Assembly (NCBI RefSeq): GCF_033097525.1
Contig: NZ_CP109907.1
Span: 2,604,001-2,668,000 of the forward strand
DNA: 64,000 bases
DNA from: Sphingobacterium sp. UGAL515B_05
GTDB taxonomy: Bacteria; Bacteroidota; Bacteroidia; Sphingobacteriales; Sphingobacteriaceae
Reading direction: 5' to 3'
Shown one piece after another: positions 26,208 to 36,318 of this stretch. A model generated the notes under the pieces. It saw nothing but the letters and a program-made list of their open reading frames with translations. It had not been told where the DNA came from and searched no databases. Within the stretch, counting starts at the first letter, position 1, and each line of letters starts with the position of its first letter. The position numbers and the translations under genes were made by a program.

Positions 26208-29200
26208 ATGATCATTTCAAAGATTCTTGGTAATCAAAAATTGAGCTTATTGTCTTTAGCCCTACTTGTTACAAGTGCACATAATATGGCTAATGCGAAC
26301 AGTCTCAATTTCTCCGAAAACAGTGCTTTGTTCAACAATGTACTATTTCAGCAGAAAGTAACAGGTAAAATCTCAGCTTCAGACGGTCCCAAAGCAGGTG
26401 TCACCATTCGTGTTAAAGGGACTTCTAAGTCCACGTCGTCTGGCGCCGATGGGCAATTTAGTATCGAGGCTAAAAATGGAGATGTGCTATTAATCAATAG
26501 TATAGGCTATAAGGCACAGGAAGTCGTTGTCACAAGCCCAGTTGTCAACATCAACTTGGAGTCTGCAAATGAGGCTTTGGAAGAGGTTGTTGTTGTCGCA
26601 TACGGGACACAAAAGAAAGTGAACATGACGGGTTCAGTCGCAACGATTACACCAAAACAATTGGCTGATCGACCAGTTACATCTCTTCAAAATGCTTTGC
26701 AGGGGATTAGTCCTGGTGTTACAGTGTTGAGTCGTCCGGCGGAGGTTGGACGAAGCTCTTCCGGAGCAGCTTCCAATGCAGGGTCAATAACCGTGCGGGG
26801 TAGGTCAAATTTGGGGTCACCATCACCTATGTTTATTATAGATGGTATCCCAGCAACTAGCGCAGAATTCTCGGCATTAAGCCCGAACGATATCTCGAGT
26901 ATGTCGGTATTGAAAGATGCAGCTTCGGCTTCATTGTATGGATCCCGAGCAGCAAATGGCGTTATTTTGGTGACAACCAAGCGCGGAGGCGGAGAGCGCG
27001 CAGTTATCGGTTTCAATGCAAATTACGGATTTCAAAGTGCAACGTTTTTACCGGAATATGCCGATGCTGTAACGTATGCAGAGCTGTATAACAAAGCAAT
27101 GCTTAATGTTGGGAAAACCGCAACTTTTACTCCTGAGGTTATCGAGAAATATAAGAACCAATCTGAACCCGATTTTTACCCAAATAATAATTGGTACGAT
27201 GAGGTCCTAAGACACTCTGCTCCACAGCGTGAAGTCGGACTTAATGTGAATGCCCCAGGCAAGATCACCAATTACTACTTGGGCTTAAATTATTTTGACC
27301 AGCAATCGTTAGTGCCGGGGCGTAAACAAGATCGCGTTAATATGAAGCTCAATACGAATACCACTGTTATCAAGGATCTATTGACATTTAATACCAATAT
27401 GTCATTCCTTAAGCAGGATTTCGATCGCACAGGGAGTGCAATTAGCTGGGTCGAAATGGGAAGAGCTTTGCCGTTTACGGTGATTCGTCAATCTGATGGT
27501 TCATGGGGATCTATTTCAAATGGAAAACCCAATGCAACGATTGCAAAAAATAATCAATTACGTGCCATTACCGAAGGCGGAAGAGGAAACAATCGGGATA
27601 ATTATCTGCAATTGGCCGCGAATGCATCTTTAACGCCGTTGAAAGGGCTGTCGATAGATGGGGCGATGTCTTTGAAATATACGAATACAAACTCCTTCGA
27701 TTTTATCAACCGTACGGATCCTGTTACTAATTTCGTAACTAAGGAACCTATGCCATCCACCGCAAATACGATCAACGAATTGAAGGAATATTGGGGGAAA
27801 CGTCAGGAACTACTCTTGCAAGGTACGGTAAACTACGAACGGACATTTGGCGACCACTTTGGAAAAGTGACTGTTGGTGCATCCCAGGAGTCTAATGTGT
27901 ATCGCGAAGCATTTTTGGGAAGGAAAAATTTTGTCACCAATGATGCATCAACGATTATTAATGGTGATTCAGGAACACCCAGCTCGGATGATACAGGTTT
28001 AGCAAACCGTACAACGCAAGACGAATGGGCACTACGTTCCTTTTTTGGACGTTTTAATTATTCTTATAAAGATAAATATCTGTTAGAAGCAAACTTGCGT
28101 ATGGACTATTCTTCGCGTTTTGCTTCGGAGGTTAGAAAAGCGACTTTTCCTTCGTTCTCAGCTGGCTGGAACATCAATAAAGAATCTTTTATGGAGAATG
28201 TTAAATGGGTTGATCTATTAAAACTCCGTGGATCTTACGGTTCATTGGGTAACCAAGATGCTGTTCCGATTGGAAACTATTATAACCTTTTGGATCGTTT
28301 TTCTGCCTACAGTTTTGATGGTACGGCTGTAGATGGTATGGAGCAACTTTACGGAGCTAATCGTTTGGCTTTATGGGAAAAGGTGTCAATGAGTAATGTT
28401 GGAATTGACGCGACATTTTTAGGAGGAAAATTCAATTTGGTTGCTGATTATTTTGTTAAAAGAACAGAGGATATCTTATTGCAACCAGCGCCACTACTGA
28501 CTGGAGGATTTGATAAAAAACACTCTCCTTATTACAATCAGGGAACAACACAGAATAAGGGTATTGAGATTTCATTGACATATAATGGGAAAATTGGTGA
28601 TGAATTTACCTATTCCCTATCAGGTAATATTTCAAAAATCAAAAATAAGATTATCACGTTGGGTAGTGTGAACGAGATTATAGACGGATATTATATCAAT
28701 CGCGTAGGTGGGTCTGTTGGTGACTATTTTGGTTATAAGACAGCGGGTGTATTTACCAGTCAGACAGAAATAAATGACCATGCTGACCAAAGCAGTCTTG
28801 GAGCAACGACTAAAATAGGTGATATTAAATATGTTGATACCAATGGCGATAAAGTGATAGGCCCTGAAGACCGTAGTATTTTGGGGAATGATGTTCCTTG
28901 GTTCAATTATGGTTTTAACTTCCGTGCGGCCTATAAGAACTTTGATTTAGATGTCTTGACTTATGGTGTTGGTGGGGTGAAAACATATTTGGAAAATGAG
29001 GCTTCTGCACCATTTTTTAACGGAGCCAATATTAAAAAGAATTGGATAAATGGCTGGTCAGAGGAAAATAATAAGGCTGATGCACCATTTCCACGGATTA
29101 CATTGACAGGAGATGCGCCACAAAATTACAGAACCTCGGATTTCTGGTTATTTAGCGGAAACTATTTTAGAATTCGAGCAATTACGTTTGGTTATACTTT

Positions 29201-29381
29201 CCCTAAAGAAGTATTAAGTCATATGAAGATGTCGCAGTTGCGTTTGTTTGCATCTTCGACTAATCCATTTACGTTCATGGCAGACAAACGTCTTGGAGAT
29301 TATGATCCTGAAACAGGTTCTGGAAGAGCAAGTTATCCGGGGGTGAAGACTATTTCTGTAGGATTGACAGCTAAATTTTAA
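26208..29381 (+). CDS. SusC-like TonB-dependent outer-membrane receptor
   Basis: Barrel of a SusCD glycan (or other oligomer) importer, 1057 residues. Signal peptide about 1-30 (ends MANA), CarboxypepD_reg-like domain about 50-115, TonB-box-like EEVVVVAYGTQKKVNMTGSV, plug with GSITVRGRSNLGSPSPMFIIDGIP and LKDAASASLYGSRAANGVILVTTKRG, then the beta-barrel ending VKTISVGLTAKF. No N-terminal STN domain, so it is not an anti-sigma signaller. SusD follows after 17 bp. The first ~120 residues closely match those of the SusC at 31291, whereas later parts differ widely. Confidence 0.94.
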   Translation: MIISKILGNQKLSLLSLALLVTSAHNMANANSLNFSENSALFNNVLFQQKVTGKISASDGPKAGVTIRVKGTSKSTSSGADGQFSIEAKNGDVLLINSIGYKAQEVVVTSPVVNINLESANEALEEVVVVAYGTQKKVNMTGSVATITPKQLADRPVTSLQNALQGISPGVTVLSRPAEVGRSSSGAASNAGSITVRGRSNLGSPSPMFIIDGIPATSAEFSALSPNDISSMSVLKDAASASLYGSRAANGVILVTTKRGGGERAVIGFNANYGFQSATFLPEYADAVTYAELYNKAMLNVGKTATFTPEVIEKYKNQSEPDFYPNNNWYDEVLRHSAPQREVGLNVNAPGKITNYYLGLNYFDQQSLVPGRKQDRVNMKLNTNTTVIKDLLTFNTNMSFLKQDFDRTGSAISWVEMGRALPFTVIRQSDGSWGSISNGKPNATIAKNNQLRAITEGGRGNNRDNYLQLAANASLTPLKGLSIDGAMSLKYTNTNSFDFINRTDPVTNFVTKEPMPSTANTINELKEYWGKRQELLLQGTVNYERTFGDHFGKVTVGASQESNVYREAFLGRKNFVTNDASTIINGDSGTPSSDDTGLANRTTQDEWALRSFFGRFNYSYKDKYLLEANLRMDYSSRFASEVRKATFPSFSAGWNINKESFMENVKWVDLLKLRGSYGSLGNQDAVPIGNYYNLLDRFSAYSFDGTAVDGMEQLYGANRLALWEKVSMSNVGIDATFLGGKFNLVADYFVKRTEDILLQPAPLLTGGFDKKHSPYYNQGTTQNKGIEISLTYNGKIGDEFTYSLSGNISKIKNKIITLGSVNEIIDGYYINRVGGSVGDYFGYKTAGVFTSQTEINDHADQSSLGATTKIGDIKYVDTNGDKVIGPEDRSILGNDVPWFNYGFNFRAAYKNFDLDVLTYGVGGVKTYLENEASAPFFNGANIKKNWINGWSEENNKADAPFPRITLTGDAPQNYRTSDFWLFSGNYFRIRAITFGYTFPKEVLSHMKMSQLRLFASSTNPFTFMADKRLGDYDPETGSGRASYPGVKTISVGLTAKF

Positions 29382-29398
29382 TTTTTTAACGAAGAGAA

Positions 29399-31033
29399 AT
29401 GAAAAGAAACATATTATATCCAATGTTGGCAGCGACCCTTTTAATGGGAGCATGTTCCAAAGATTTTTTGGATCGCACGCCTGTGAATAAGATCGCCGAG
29501 GATGATTATTGGAAAACCGAAAATGATGTTAAATTGGCAGCAAATGCAATTTATGCAAAGCTTTCAGACGCGATGTATATGGATGGAGCATCCGATTTAG
29601 TACACGCTCAATATCCATGGGAAAGTGCATCTACGGATATCTCTTCCGGTTCAGTTGCAACTGATTTGGACGCGGGATGGGATTACATCTCTATTCGTTC
29701 CTGTAACTACTTTTTGGAAAATGTAGATAAGGCAACGATGGACGCTGAATTGAAAGAGCGCTATAAAGCTGAGGTAAGATTTATCCGTGCATTTTTATAT
29801 ATTCCTATGGTAGAAAAGTTCGGGGATATTCCTTTAGTCACAACAGTATTAACAAAGGAAAATGCTAATGTGCCCCGTACGAAGAAAAGTGAGGTGTTGG
29901 AATTTTTATACAATGAACTACAGGAAGTCTCCACAAAATTACCTGCTTCCTATGCATCTGAAAAAGGTAGAATCACCAAAGGAGCAGCTCTTGCATTGAA
30001 AGCCCGTCTTTATTTATATGAAAACAATTGGGAGAAAGCAGCTTCAACAGCAAACGAAGTTATGGGTTTAGGTTATTCATTGTTTAAAGTAAGTAGTGAA
30101 TCCGAAAGAGATAAAAAAGATAACTATGGTCAATTTGTTGATTTCAGCAGTGCAGCTGACGAAACTAAATTCAGACTAGGATTAAGGAGTTATGAAGGCC
30201 TATTTGAAGTCGAAAACGAAGGAAATAGTGAAGTCATTCTAGACAGACAATATATTCCTGTGACACAAACACAGTTCAATAACACTCTTTTAATGGAAGG
30301 AAGTGTTGGTGGATGGAGTTCCCTAACACCTACGCAAAATCTAATTGATTTGTATCCAAGTTATAAAACAGGTCAGCCAGTTGAAAAAGTTTCGGCTGCT
30401 ACTCGGGCCGCCAATTATGCGAAAGCGGATAAATCAGATTTTGTAAAAGAGTTTAAAAATAGAGATCCACGTTTTTATGCTTCTGTTTTGTTTGAAACAG
30501 CACCTTGGAATGCTTTGACAGAAGAAGGTGGATATGAATTTGCTTGGCAGAGTGGTAAATCAAATATGTCGCAAACAGGATACAATTTTAGAAAACTGGT
30601 TGATCCTACATCCAGTAGAGCACAAGTCGATTCCTATGCAAATATTATCCTAATACGTTATGCTGAAATCTTGCTTACTTATGCTGAAGCGCAGAACGAA
30701 AAGTCAGGGCCGGATGCTTCTGTGTATGATGCACTGGATCAACTTCGAGAGAGAGCCGGTATGCCTAAAGTTGATCGTACTGTTTACGCGTCTCAAGCTA
30801 AATTGAGAGAATTGATTCGTAACGAGCGGGCGATAGAACTGATCTTAGAAGGTACACGTTACTATGATATCCGTCGTTGGAAGACAGCACCCGATGTGAT
30901 GAAGAATATTTACAATGTATCCAATGGATTAGCGCAAGAACGTGCTTGGAATGATAAGCTATATTTGATGCCAATTCCACAAGGTCAAATTGACTTATCT
31001 TATGGTGTGCTAACCCAAAACAAAGGTTATTAG
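29399..31033 (+). CDS. SusD-like (RagB) substrate-binding lipoprotein
   Basis: Surface lipoprotein that caps its SusC barrel and binds the ligand. The 544 residues start with a lipoprotein signal (LLMGAC, Cys19) and SKDFLDRTPVNKIAEDDYW, followed by the SusD TPR-rich helical fold. Family C-terminal features are visible: YAEILLTYAEAQNE, QLRERAGMP, LRELIRNERAIELILEGTRYYDIRRWKTAP and MPIPQGQID. Pair partner is the SusC 17 bp upstream; a strong terminator ends the operon at 31090, so no enzymes are co-transcribed. Confidence 0.94.
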   Translation: MKRNILYPMLAATLLMGACSKDFLDRTPVNKIAEDDYWKTENDVKLAANAIYAKLSDAMYMDGASDLVHAQYPWESASTDISSGSVATDLDAGWDYISIRSCNYFLENVDKATMDAELKERYKAEVRFIRAFLYIPMVEKFGDIPLVTTVLTKENANVPRTKKSEVLEFLYNELQEVSTKLPASYASEKGRITKGAALALKARLYLYENNWEKAASTANEVMGLGYSLFKVSSESERDKKDNYGQFVDFSSAADETKFRLGLRSYEGLFEVENEGNSEVILDRQYIPVTQTQFNNTLLMEGSVGGWSSLTPTQNLIDLYPSYKTGQPVEKVSAATRAANYAKADKSDFVKEFKNRDPRFYASVLFETAPWNALTEEGGYEFAWQSGKSNMSQTGYNFRKLVDPTSSRAQVDSYANIILIRYAEILLTYAEAQNEKSGPDASVYDALDQLRERAGMPKVDRTVYASQAKLRELIRNERAIELILEGTRYYDIRRWKTAPDVMKNIYNVSNGLAQERAWNDKLYLMPIPQGQIDLSYGVLTQNKGY

Positions 31034-31053
31034 TATTTCCCATAAAACAAATG

Positions 31054-31090
31054 AAAACGGGCTCCTCAATTATTTGAAGAGCCCGTTTTA
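31054..31090 (+). terminator. Rho-independent terminator after SusCD pair 1
   Basis: AAAACGGGCTC pairs with GAGCCCGTTTT (31079-31089) around a 14-nt loop, with further T. It separates the two SusCD operons. Confidence 0.9.
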
Positions 31091-31141
31091 TTGGATGCAC
31101 CTTCCAGATAATTACCTCCAGATTTTTGAATGTTATAAATA

Positions 31142-31290
31142 TGTGTTTATGCAATCGTTTGTCTAATTGGCGCAATCGATTTCGTTGCTGCTAAATTTTG
31201 AGATAGCGTGATCTTCTTTTAGTTTTAGCATTCATGTACCTAAATTTTGATTAGCAAGCTAATCAATTTTTAAACTAACTATTAAATATT
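31142..31290 (+). promoter_or_regulatory. SusC control region 2 (paralogue of 26062-26207)
   Basis: Same order of elements as upstream of the first SusC: GCAATCG at 31151 and 31172 (21 bp apart), CGCAATCGATTTCG, then the dyad TTGATTAG-CAAG-CTAATCAA (31247-31266). The dyad arms are identical while the loop has changed (CAAG versus AACG), which argues that pairing or symmetry is under selection. Confidence 0.65.
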
Positions 31291-34200
31291 ATGATTTCAA
31301 AGATTCTCGACAATCACAAGTTGAGCCTGTTATCATTAGCTTTACTCATTACAAGTACACATAACTCAGCTAATGCTAATGGTCTTACATTTACAGGCGA
31401 CAACATATTGTTGAATAGCGCTGTTTATCAACAAAAAGTGAGCGGAACAGTGCGGTCTGTAGACGGACCCTTGGCAGGTGCTACCATTAGTGTGAAAGGT
31501 AGTGCTAAATCGACATCCGCAGGTGTAGATGGACGATTTACAATTGATGCTAAAAATGGCGATGTATTGGTCATTACAAGTGTTGGATATAAGGCGCAAG
31601 AAGTGATAGTGACAGGGTCGGTTGTTAACATTAATCTTGAGTCCAATAGCGAAGCACTCCAGGAAGTTGTCATAGTTGGTTATGGAACACAACAGAAAAA
31701 AGAAAGTTTGACCGGTGCTCTTCAGGCTGTGAAAGGTGACAAATTGCGTGACGTAACAACTCCGTCTGTCGAGAATATGTTAAATGGTAAGGCCGCAGGT
31801 GTCTATGTGGCACCAGGAGCTGGTAAACCGGGATCAAATGGTGGAGTTGTGATTCGTGGTCAGGCAACAATAAGTGGTACAACAAGTCCACTATGGGTTA
31901 TTGACGGCGTCATTGTTGGTTCAAGTCCAGGTGATATCAACCCTAACGATATTGAATCTTTAACGATATTAAAGGATGCTGCCTCAACATCTATTTATGG
32001 TTCTCAAGGTGCAAATGGTGTTGTTGTCGTCACAACAAAAAATCCTTCAGCTTCCAAGACCAGTATTAGTTTTTCTACCAAAATGGGGGTTAACCAACTT
32101 TCTAATGGACACATGAAGATGATGGATGGAGCTGAACTTTATGACTACTTTGCTTCATTCTCAAATCCAGCTGATATCAAATTTCCACGTTGGAATTCGG
32201 ACTTACGCAATAGTAATTTCGACTGGTGGAAGCTGGCTACTAAAACTGGATTTGTACAGAATCATAATCTTTCTATTCAAGGTGGTACCGATAAATTGCA
32301 ATCTTATTTGTCTTTGGGGTATTATAACGAAGCTGGTGCAGTAAAAGGGTATGACTATGATCGTTATAACTTTAGATTGCGTACCAATTATAAACCTTTT
32401 GACTGGTTGACCATTAAACCATCAATTGTCGGTTCTAAACGTTCTGTTGATGATCGTCAATATGATGTCAATGCGATGTATGGTAATCTACCATGGGATA
32501 GCCCTTACGATGCTAATGGAAATTTAGTGCCACACCGCTATAGTGGCTGGGTCAACAACGCAAGCACAAACTACTTGTATGACTTGCAATGGAATCATAG
32601 TGCCAATACCAATTATGAATTTATGGGTAACTTAGATTTCGATGTCAAATTAACAGATTGGTTGACCTTCTCCTCAGTCAACAATTATCGTTACAATAGT
32701 TATTCCGATAGCGGGTATCAAGATCCACGATCAAACAGTGGCGAAAGTGTAATTGGTCGTGTGACAGATTATCGCATGGAATTTGCCCGTCGATATACCA
32801 ACCAGATTTTACGTTTCAACAAGACTTGGGATAAACATAGCCTGAATGGATTGGCTGCATACGAATTTAACGACTATTGGACAAAAACCTTAGATGCTTA
32901 TGGGACGGGTATTGTAAATGGTTTCGAGGTATTGGATGTTGTTGCAAAACCAGAGCGGACCAGAGGCGGAATTTCCGAATGGGCAGTACAGTCATTTTTG
33001 TCTAATGCAAACTATGCATACGATAATAAATATTTGGCACAGGTATCGTTCCGCCGTGATGGAGCATCCAATTTTGGTACGAATGCAAAATATGGAAACT
33101 TCTTTTCAGTCAGTGGTGGTTGGAATATCAATAAGGAAAACTGGTTTAAGGCTGATTGGGTGGATAACTTGAAATTGAGAGTTGCATATGGATCGGTAGG
33201 TAATAGACCGAGCTCATTATATCCACAGTATAGCCTTTATTCGGTATCGGCATCATCAAGTTATAATGGTATACCAGGGGCGTTAATTAGTCAAATCGGT
33301 AATAAAAATCTGACTTGGGAAAAAACATACACAACAGGTTTTGGGGTGGATGCAGCCTTGTTAAAAAATCGACTAAGATTTAATGTTGATTATTACGACA
33401 AGAAAACAGACAATGTACTTTATCAAGTTCCCATCAGTGGTCTGACCGGTGTTACCTCTATTTGGAAAAATATTGGTAAGATGCAAAACCGGGGGATTGA
33501 ATTGACCATCGGTGGCGACATCGTTCGAAATGACAATGTGCAATGGAGTCTGGATGTTAATTTAAGTCACAATGTGAATAAACTGACAGAACTTTTCGCC
33601 ACAAAAGATGCTGATGGCAATCTTGTATCCAAACGAATTATAGCGGGAGATGGTTCAGGAATCGCTGGATCGGCGCAACGCCTGCTTCAACCTGGTTATC
33701 CGGTAGATACCTATTACTTAAAAGAATGGGCTGGCGTTAACGTAGATAATGGGGCACCTATGTGGTATCAATATTCGACTGATGCGGATGGTAACGAAAC
33801 GCGAACAGCAACATCTAATTATTCAGATGCCACATTCCGTAATGTAGGGAAGGGAAACCCAGATCTTTTTGGAGGTTTCAGTACGTCCTTAAATTATAAA
33901 CAGTTTGACTTAAATGCTGTCTTTGGTTTCTCGTTGGGCGGGAAATTGTATAATTACTCACGTCAGGAATTTGATTCGGACGGAACATATACAGATCGTA
34001 ATCAGATGAAACTACAAGATGGATGGAGTCGTTGGGAAAAACCGGGCGATGTAGCTACTCACCCGATAGCGAAATATGATAATCAAGATAAAGGTAATTC
34101 GCCGTCAACACGCTACTTGGAAAGTAACAATTTTTTAAAGATGAGGTCGTTGACTTTGGGCTACAACTTCGATCTGAAAAAGTATAACATCAAAAATTTA

Positions 34201-34380
34201 CGCGTATTCTTAGCTGGAGAGAACTTGTTTACAATTACGAACTACTCAGGTGTTGATCCGGAACTTCCGTTGACTGAGCCAGATGGCAAAGGTGGAGGCG
34301 GTCAAATGATCAGATCTACAGGTGTTTCTGTATATCCTATGGTTCGCAAATACATGTTCGGCGCAAGTGTGACATTTTAA
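31291..34380 (+). CDS. SusC-like TonB-dependent outer-membrane receptor
   Basis: Second SusC of the region, 1029 residues: signal peptide about 1-29, CarboxypepD_reg domain about 48-115, QEVVIVGYGTQQKKESLTGAL, plug with GVVIRGQATISGTTSPLWVIDGV and LKDAASTSIYGSQGANGVVVVTTK, then barrel ending MVRKYMFGASVTF. It lacks STN. The N-terminal ~115 residues and the upstream 150 bp are near-copies of the first SusC, but plug and barrel are only family-level similar, so its ligand is probably different. Relative to the first gene the ATG is displaced by one codon. SusD follows after 23 bp. Confidence 0.94.
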   Translation: MISKILDNHKLSLLSLALLITSTHNSANANGLTFTGDNILLNSAVYQQKVSGTVRSVDGPLAGATISVKGSAKSTSAGVDGRFTIDAKNGDVLVITSVGYKAQEVIVTGSVVNINLESNSEALQEVVIVGYGTQQKKESLTGALQAVKGDKLRDVTTPSVENMLNGKAAGVYVAPGAGKPGSNGGVVIRGQATISGTTSPLWVIDGVIVGSSPGDINPNDIESLTILKDAASTSIYGSQGANGVVVVTTKNPSASKTSISFSTKMGVNQLSNGHMKMMDGAELYDYFASFSNPADIKFPRWNSDLRNSNFDWWKLATKTGFVQNHNLSIQGGTDKLQSYLSLGYYNEAGAVKGYDYDRYNFRLRTNYKPFDWLTIKPSIVGSKRSVDDRQYDVNAMYGNLPWDSPYDANGNLVPHRYSGWVNNASTNYLYDLQWNHSANTNYEFMGNLDFDVKLTDWLTFSSVNNYRYNSYSDSGYQDPRSNSGESVIGRVTDYRMEFARRYTNQILRFNKTWDKHSLNGLAAYEFNDYWTKTLDAYGTGIVNGFEVLDVVAKPERTRGGISEWAVQSFLSNANYAYDNKYLAQVSFRRDGASNFGTNAKYGNFFSVSGGWNINKENWFKADWVDNLKLRVAYGSVGNRPSSLYPQYSLYSVSASSSYNGIPGALISQIGNKNLTWEKTYTTGFGVDAALLKNRLRFNVDYYDKKTDNVLYQVPISGLTGVTSIWKNIGKMQNRGIELTIGGDIVRNDNVQWSLDVNLSHNVNKLTELFATKDADGNLVSKRIIAGDGSGIAGSAQRLLQPGYPVDTYYLKEWAGVNVDNGAPMWYQYSTDADGNETRTATSNYSDATFRNVGKGNPDLFGGFSTSLNYKQFDLNAVFGFSLGGKLYNYSRQEFDSDGTYTDRNQMKLQDGWSRWEKPGDVATHPIAKYDNQDKGNSPSTRYLESNNFLKMRSLTLGYNFDLKKYNIKNLRVFLAGENLFTITNYSGVDPELPLTEPDGKGGGGQMIRSTGVSVYPMVRKYMFGASVTF

Positions 34381-34403
34381 TTTTAACGTTTAGAAAATCA
34401 ATA

Positions 34404-36149
34404 ATGAAAAAGATATTAATCGGACTTTTAATCGCAACGGCAGTATCCTCTTGCGATATAGATCGACTTCCTTATACTTCAATGGACGAAGATAATATTG
34501 TAACTAATCCTGATGCAATGGTAACCGGTACTTATGCACAGTTAAAAGCTTGGTCCGACCCTATGCACCGTTTAGGTGAATACGCTGGTGATAATATGAT
34601 GATCCGCGGTTCATCGACAGATGCGTTTTACGAATTTATCTCCTATGCGAGAACTCCAAACAATTATCGTTTACAGGATTTTTGGGACAGCGGCTATAAA
34701 GCTATTGCACAATCCTCGAACGTCATCAAGATGTTTGCAGAAGGTCAAAGCAAAGAAATGGACAACAAACTGGGGGAGTGTTATTACATCCGTGGAATGA
34801 TGTACTTTTACCTTTGTCGTGCATTTGGAAAGCCATACTATCAAAGCCCAGAAACAAACTTAGGTGTCCCTATTGTCAATGGTACACCTGATGATGTTTT
34901 CAATAATTTGAATCTGCCGGACCGTTCTTCTGTCAAAGATACGTATGCACAGGCAATCAGCGATCTAAAAAAGGCAGAAGGTTTACTGACACTTGATAAA
35001 GGGGCTACATATGCATCCAAAGGTGCAGCGCAAGCGATGCTTTCCCGTATATATCTGTATATGAGTGGTACCTATAAAAATCCAAATGCAGCATATGCTC
35101 GTCTTTCGGTTGAATATGCAGATAAGGTGATTAATTCAGGTAAATATGTGCTGTTGGCCCGTGAGCAATTCATGAAATATAATACCTTTAGACCAGAAGA
35201 TAACAAAGAGACCATCTTTGCGGTGAAACGTGTCGCTTCTGAATTTTCGGGCGATGATCACTATTATGGTATTGGTGGTATGTACTCCAATATCGGTGGT
35301 ATGGGCTGGGGTGAGATGTATTCCAGTGCCAAGTACATTGATCTATTGAATGAAACTGGTCGTAATGATTGGAGACCTGATCATTACAACATTGTCGATG
35401 CACGTGCTGCATTTATTGAACCAACATATGCCAAAGATGATAAGGACAACTATTCAACAGTAATTCGATTTATCAAGCAGGACGTCCCAGCGAAGGCCGG
35501 TGACCCTAAAACAGTGAGCTATGTACAGATTCCAGTTATAATTAGTGGAAATAATGTTATTGCGAGAGAAGTCAAAAAGGTCGGTGATAAGGAGGTTGTT
35601 AAAGAATATACATTGACAGCAATTAATGCTAATCAACAGACCTATTCAATTACCTATGAGGATGGCAATACCTATGCGGGTATGATAGATTACTATATTT
35701 CCTTAAACCGCGCTTATCCCCAATTCTATATTGTGAAATGTTCACGTGAAGGGGAGGAGTCTCAACTGCACTCGCCTGTAATCAGTCGCTTGGGTGAAAT
35801 TTATTTAAACCGTGCCGAAGCTAATGCAAAATTAGGTAACTATGGTGCTGCATTAAATGATTTGAATACCATCAGAAATCGTTCTATCGTCAATGGAGGA
35901 TATACTTCGATTGATGCGGCCAACGCAAGCAAACTGATCGATAAAGAGCGTCAGTTGGAATTGGCCTATCAGGCCGAACGCAGCTATGATGTGTTCCGTA
36001 ATGGGTTACCGTTGAATAGAACTTATCCTGGACCACAAAAACAATTTGAAGATATTCTACCAACAGATTTTAGAGTGACTTATTTTATTCCACAGAACGC
36101 AATAAATTCTTATCCAGGTAAATTGACGCAGAATCCAACGTCTAATTAG
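34404..36149 (+). CDS. SusD-like (RagB) substrate-binding lipoprotein
   Basis: A 581-residue partner of the SusC at 31291. Lipobox AVSSC (Cys17), then DIDRLPYTSMDEDNIVTNPDAM, the SusD-type helical fold, RLGEIYLNRAEANAKLGNYGAALNDLNTIRNRS and KERQLELAYQAERSYDVFRNGLPLNR. It is longer than the first SusD by 37 residues and only distantly similar. The operon ends with the terminator at 36176-36207. Confidence 0.93.
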   Translation: MKKILIGLLIATAVSSCDIDRLPYTSMDEDNIVTNPDAMVTGTYAQLKAWSDPMHRLGEYAGDNMMIRGSSTDAFYEFISYARTPNNYRLQDFWDSGYKAIAQSSNVIKMFAEGQSKEMDNKLGECYYIRGMMYFYLCRAFGKPYYQSPETNLGVPIVNGTPDDVFNNLNLPDRSSVKDTYAQAISDLKKAEGLLTLDKGATYASKGAAQAMLSRIYLYMSGTYKNPNAAYARLSVEYADKVINSGKYVLLAREQFMKYNTFRPEDNKETIFAVKRVASEFSGDDHYYGIGGMYSNIGGMGWGEMYSSAKYIDLLNETGRNDWRPDHYNIVDARAAFIEPTYAKDDKDNYSTVIRFIKQDVPAKAGDPKTVSYVQIPVIISGNNVIAREVKKVGDKEVVKEYTLTAINANQQTYSITYEDGNTYAGMIDYYISLNRAYPQFYIVKCSREGEESQLHSPVISRLGEIYLNRAEANAKLGNYGAALNDLNTIRNRSIVNGGYTSIDAANASKLIDKERQLELAYQAERSYDVFRNGLPLNRTYPGPQKQFEDILPTDFRVTYFIPQNAINSYPGKLTQNPTSN

Positions 36150-36175
36150 ACGAATATTTATAATTTAAACCCGAT

Positions 36176-36207
36176 AAATGGCTTTACTTCACGGTAAAGC
36201 CATTTTT
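36176..36207 (+). terminator. Rho-independent terminator after SusCD pair 2
   Basis: AAATGGCTTTAC pairs with GTAAAGCCATTT (36194-36205), followed by a T-rich tail. Confidence 0.9.
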
Positions 36208-36240
36208 GTTTTTGTGTCGCGATAATCCCTTTCGAATCCG

Positions 36241-36248
36241 TATCTTTG
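36241..36248 (+). promoter_or_regulatory. Putative der promoter, -7 element TATCTTTG
   Basis: Matches TAnnTTTG; start near 36254, about 65 nt before the der ATG. The -33 region is weak. Confidence 0.45.
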
Positions 36249-36318
36249 TTCCCTTAAGTATATTTTTAGCATAAAAGTGCCATCTGCTGTGAGAGCGGGT
36301 GGATCAAATAAAATAAAT

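Noticed and set aside
36277..36318. Longer N-terminus of Der
   Set aside because: The 14 extra residues are not conserved in Der, and the ATG at 36319 gives the canonical start.
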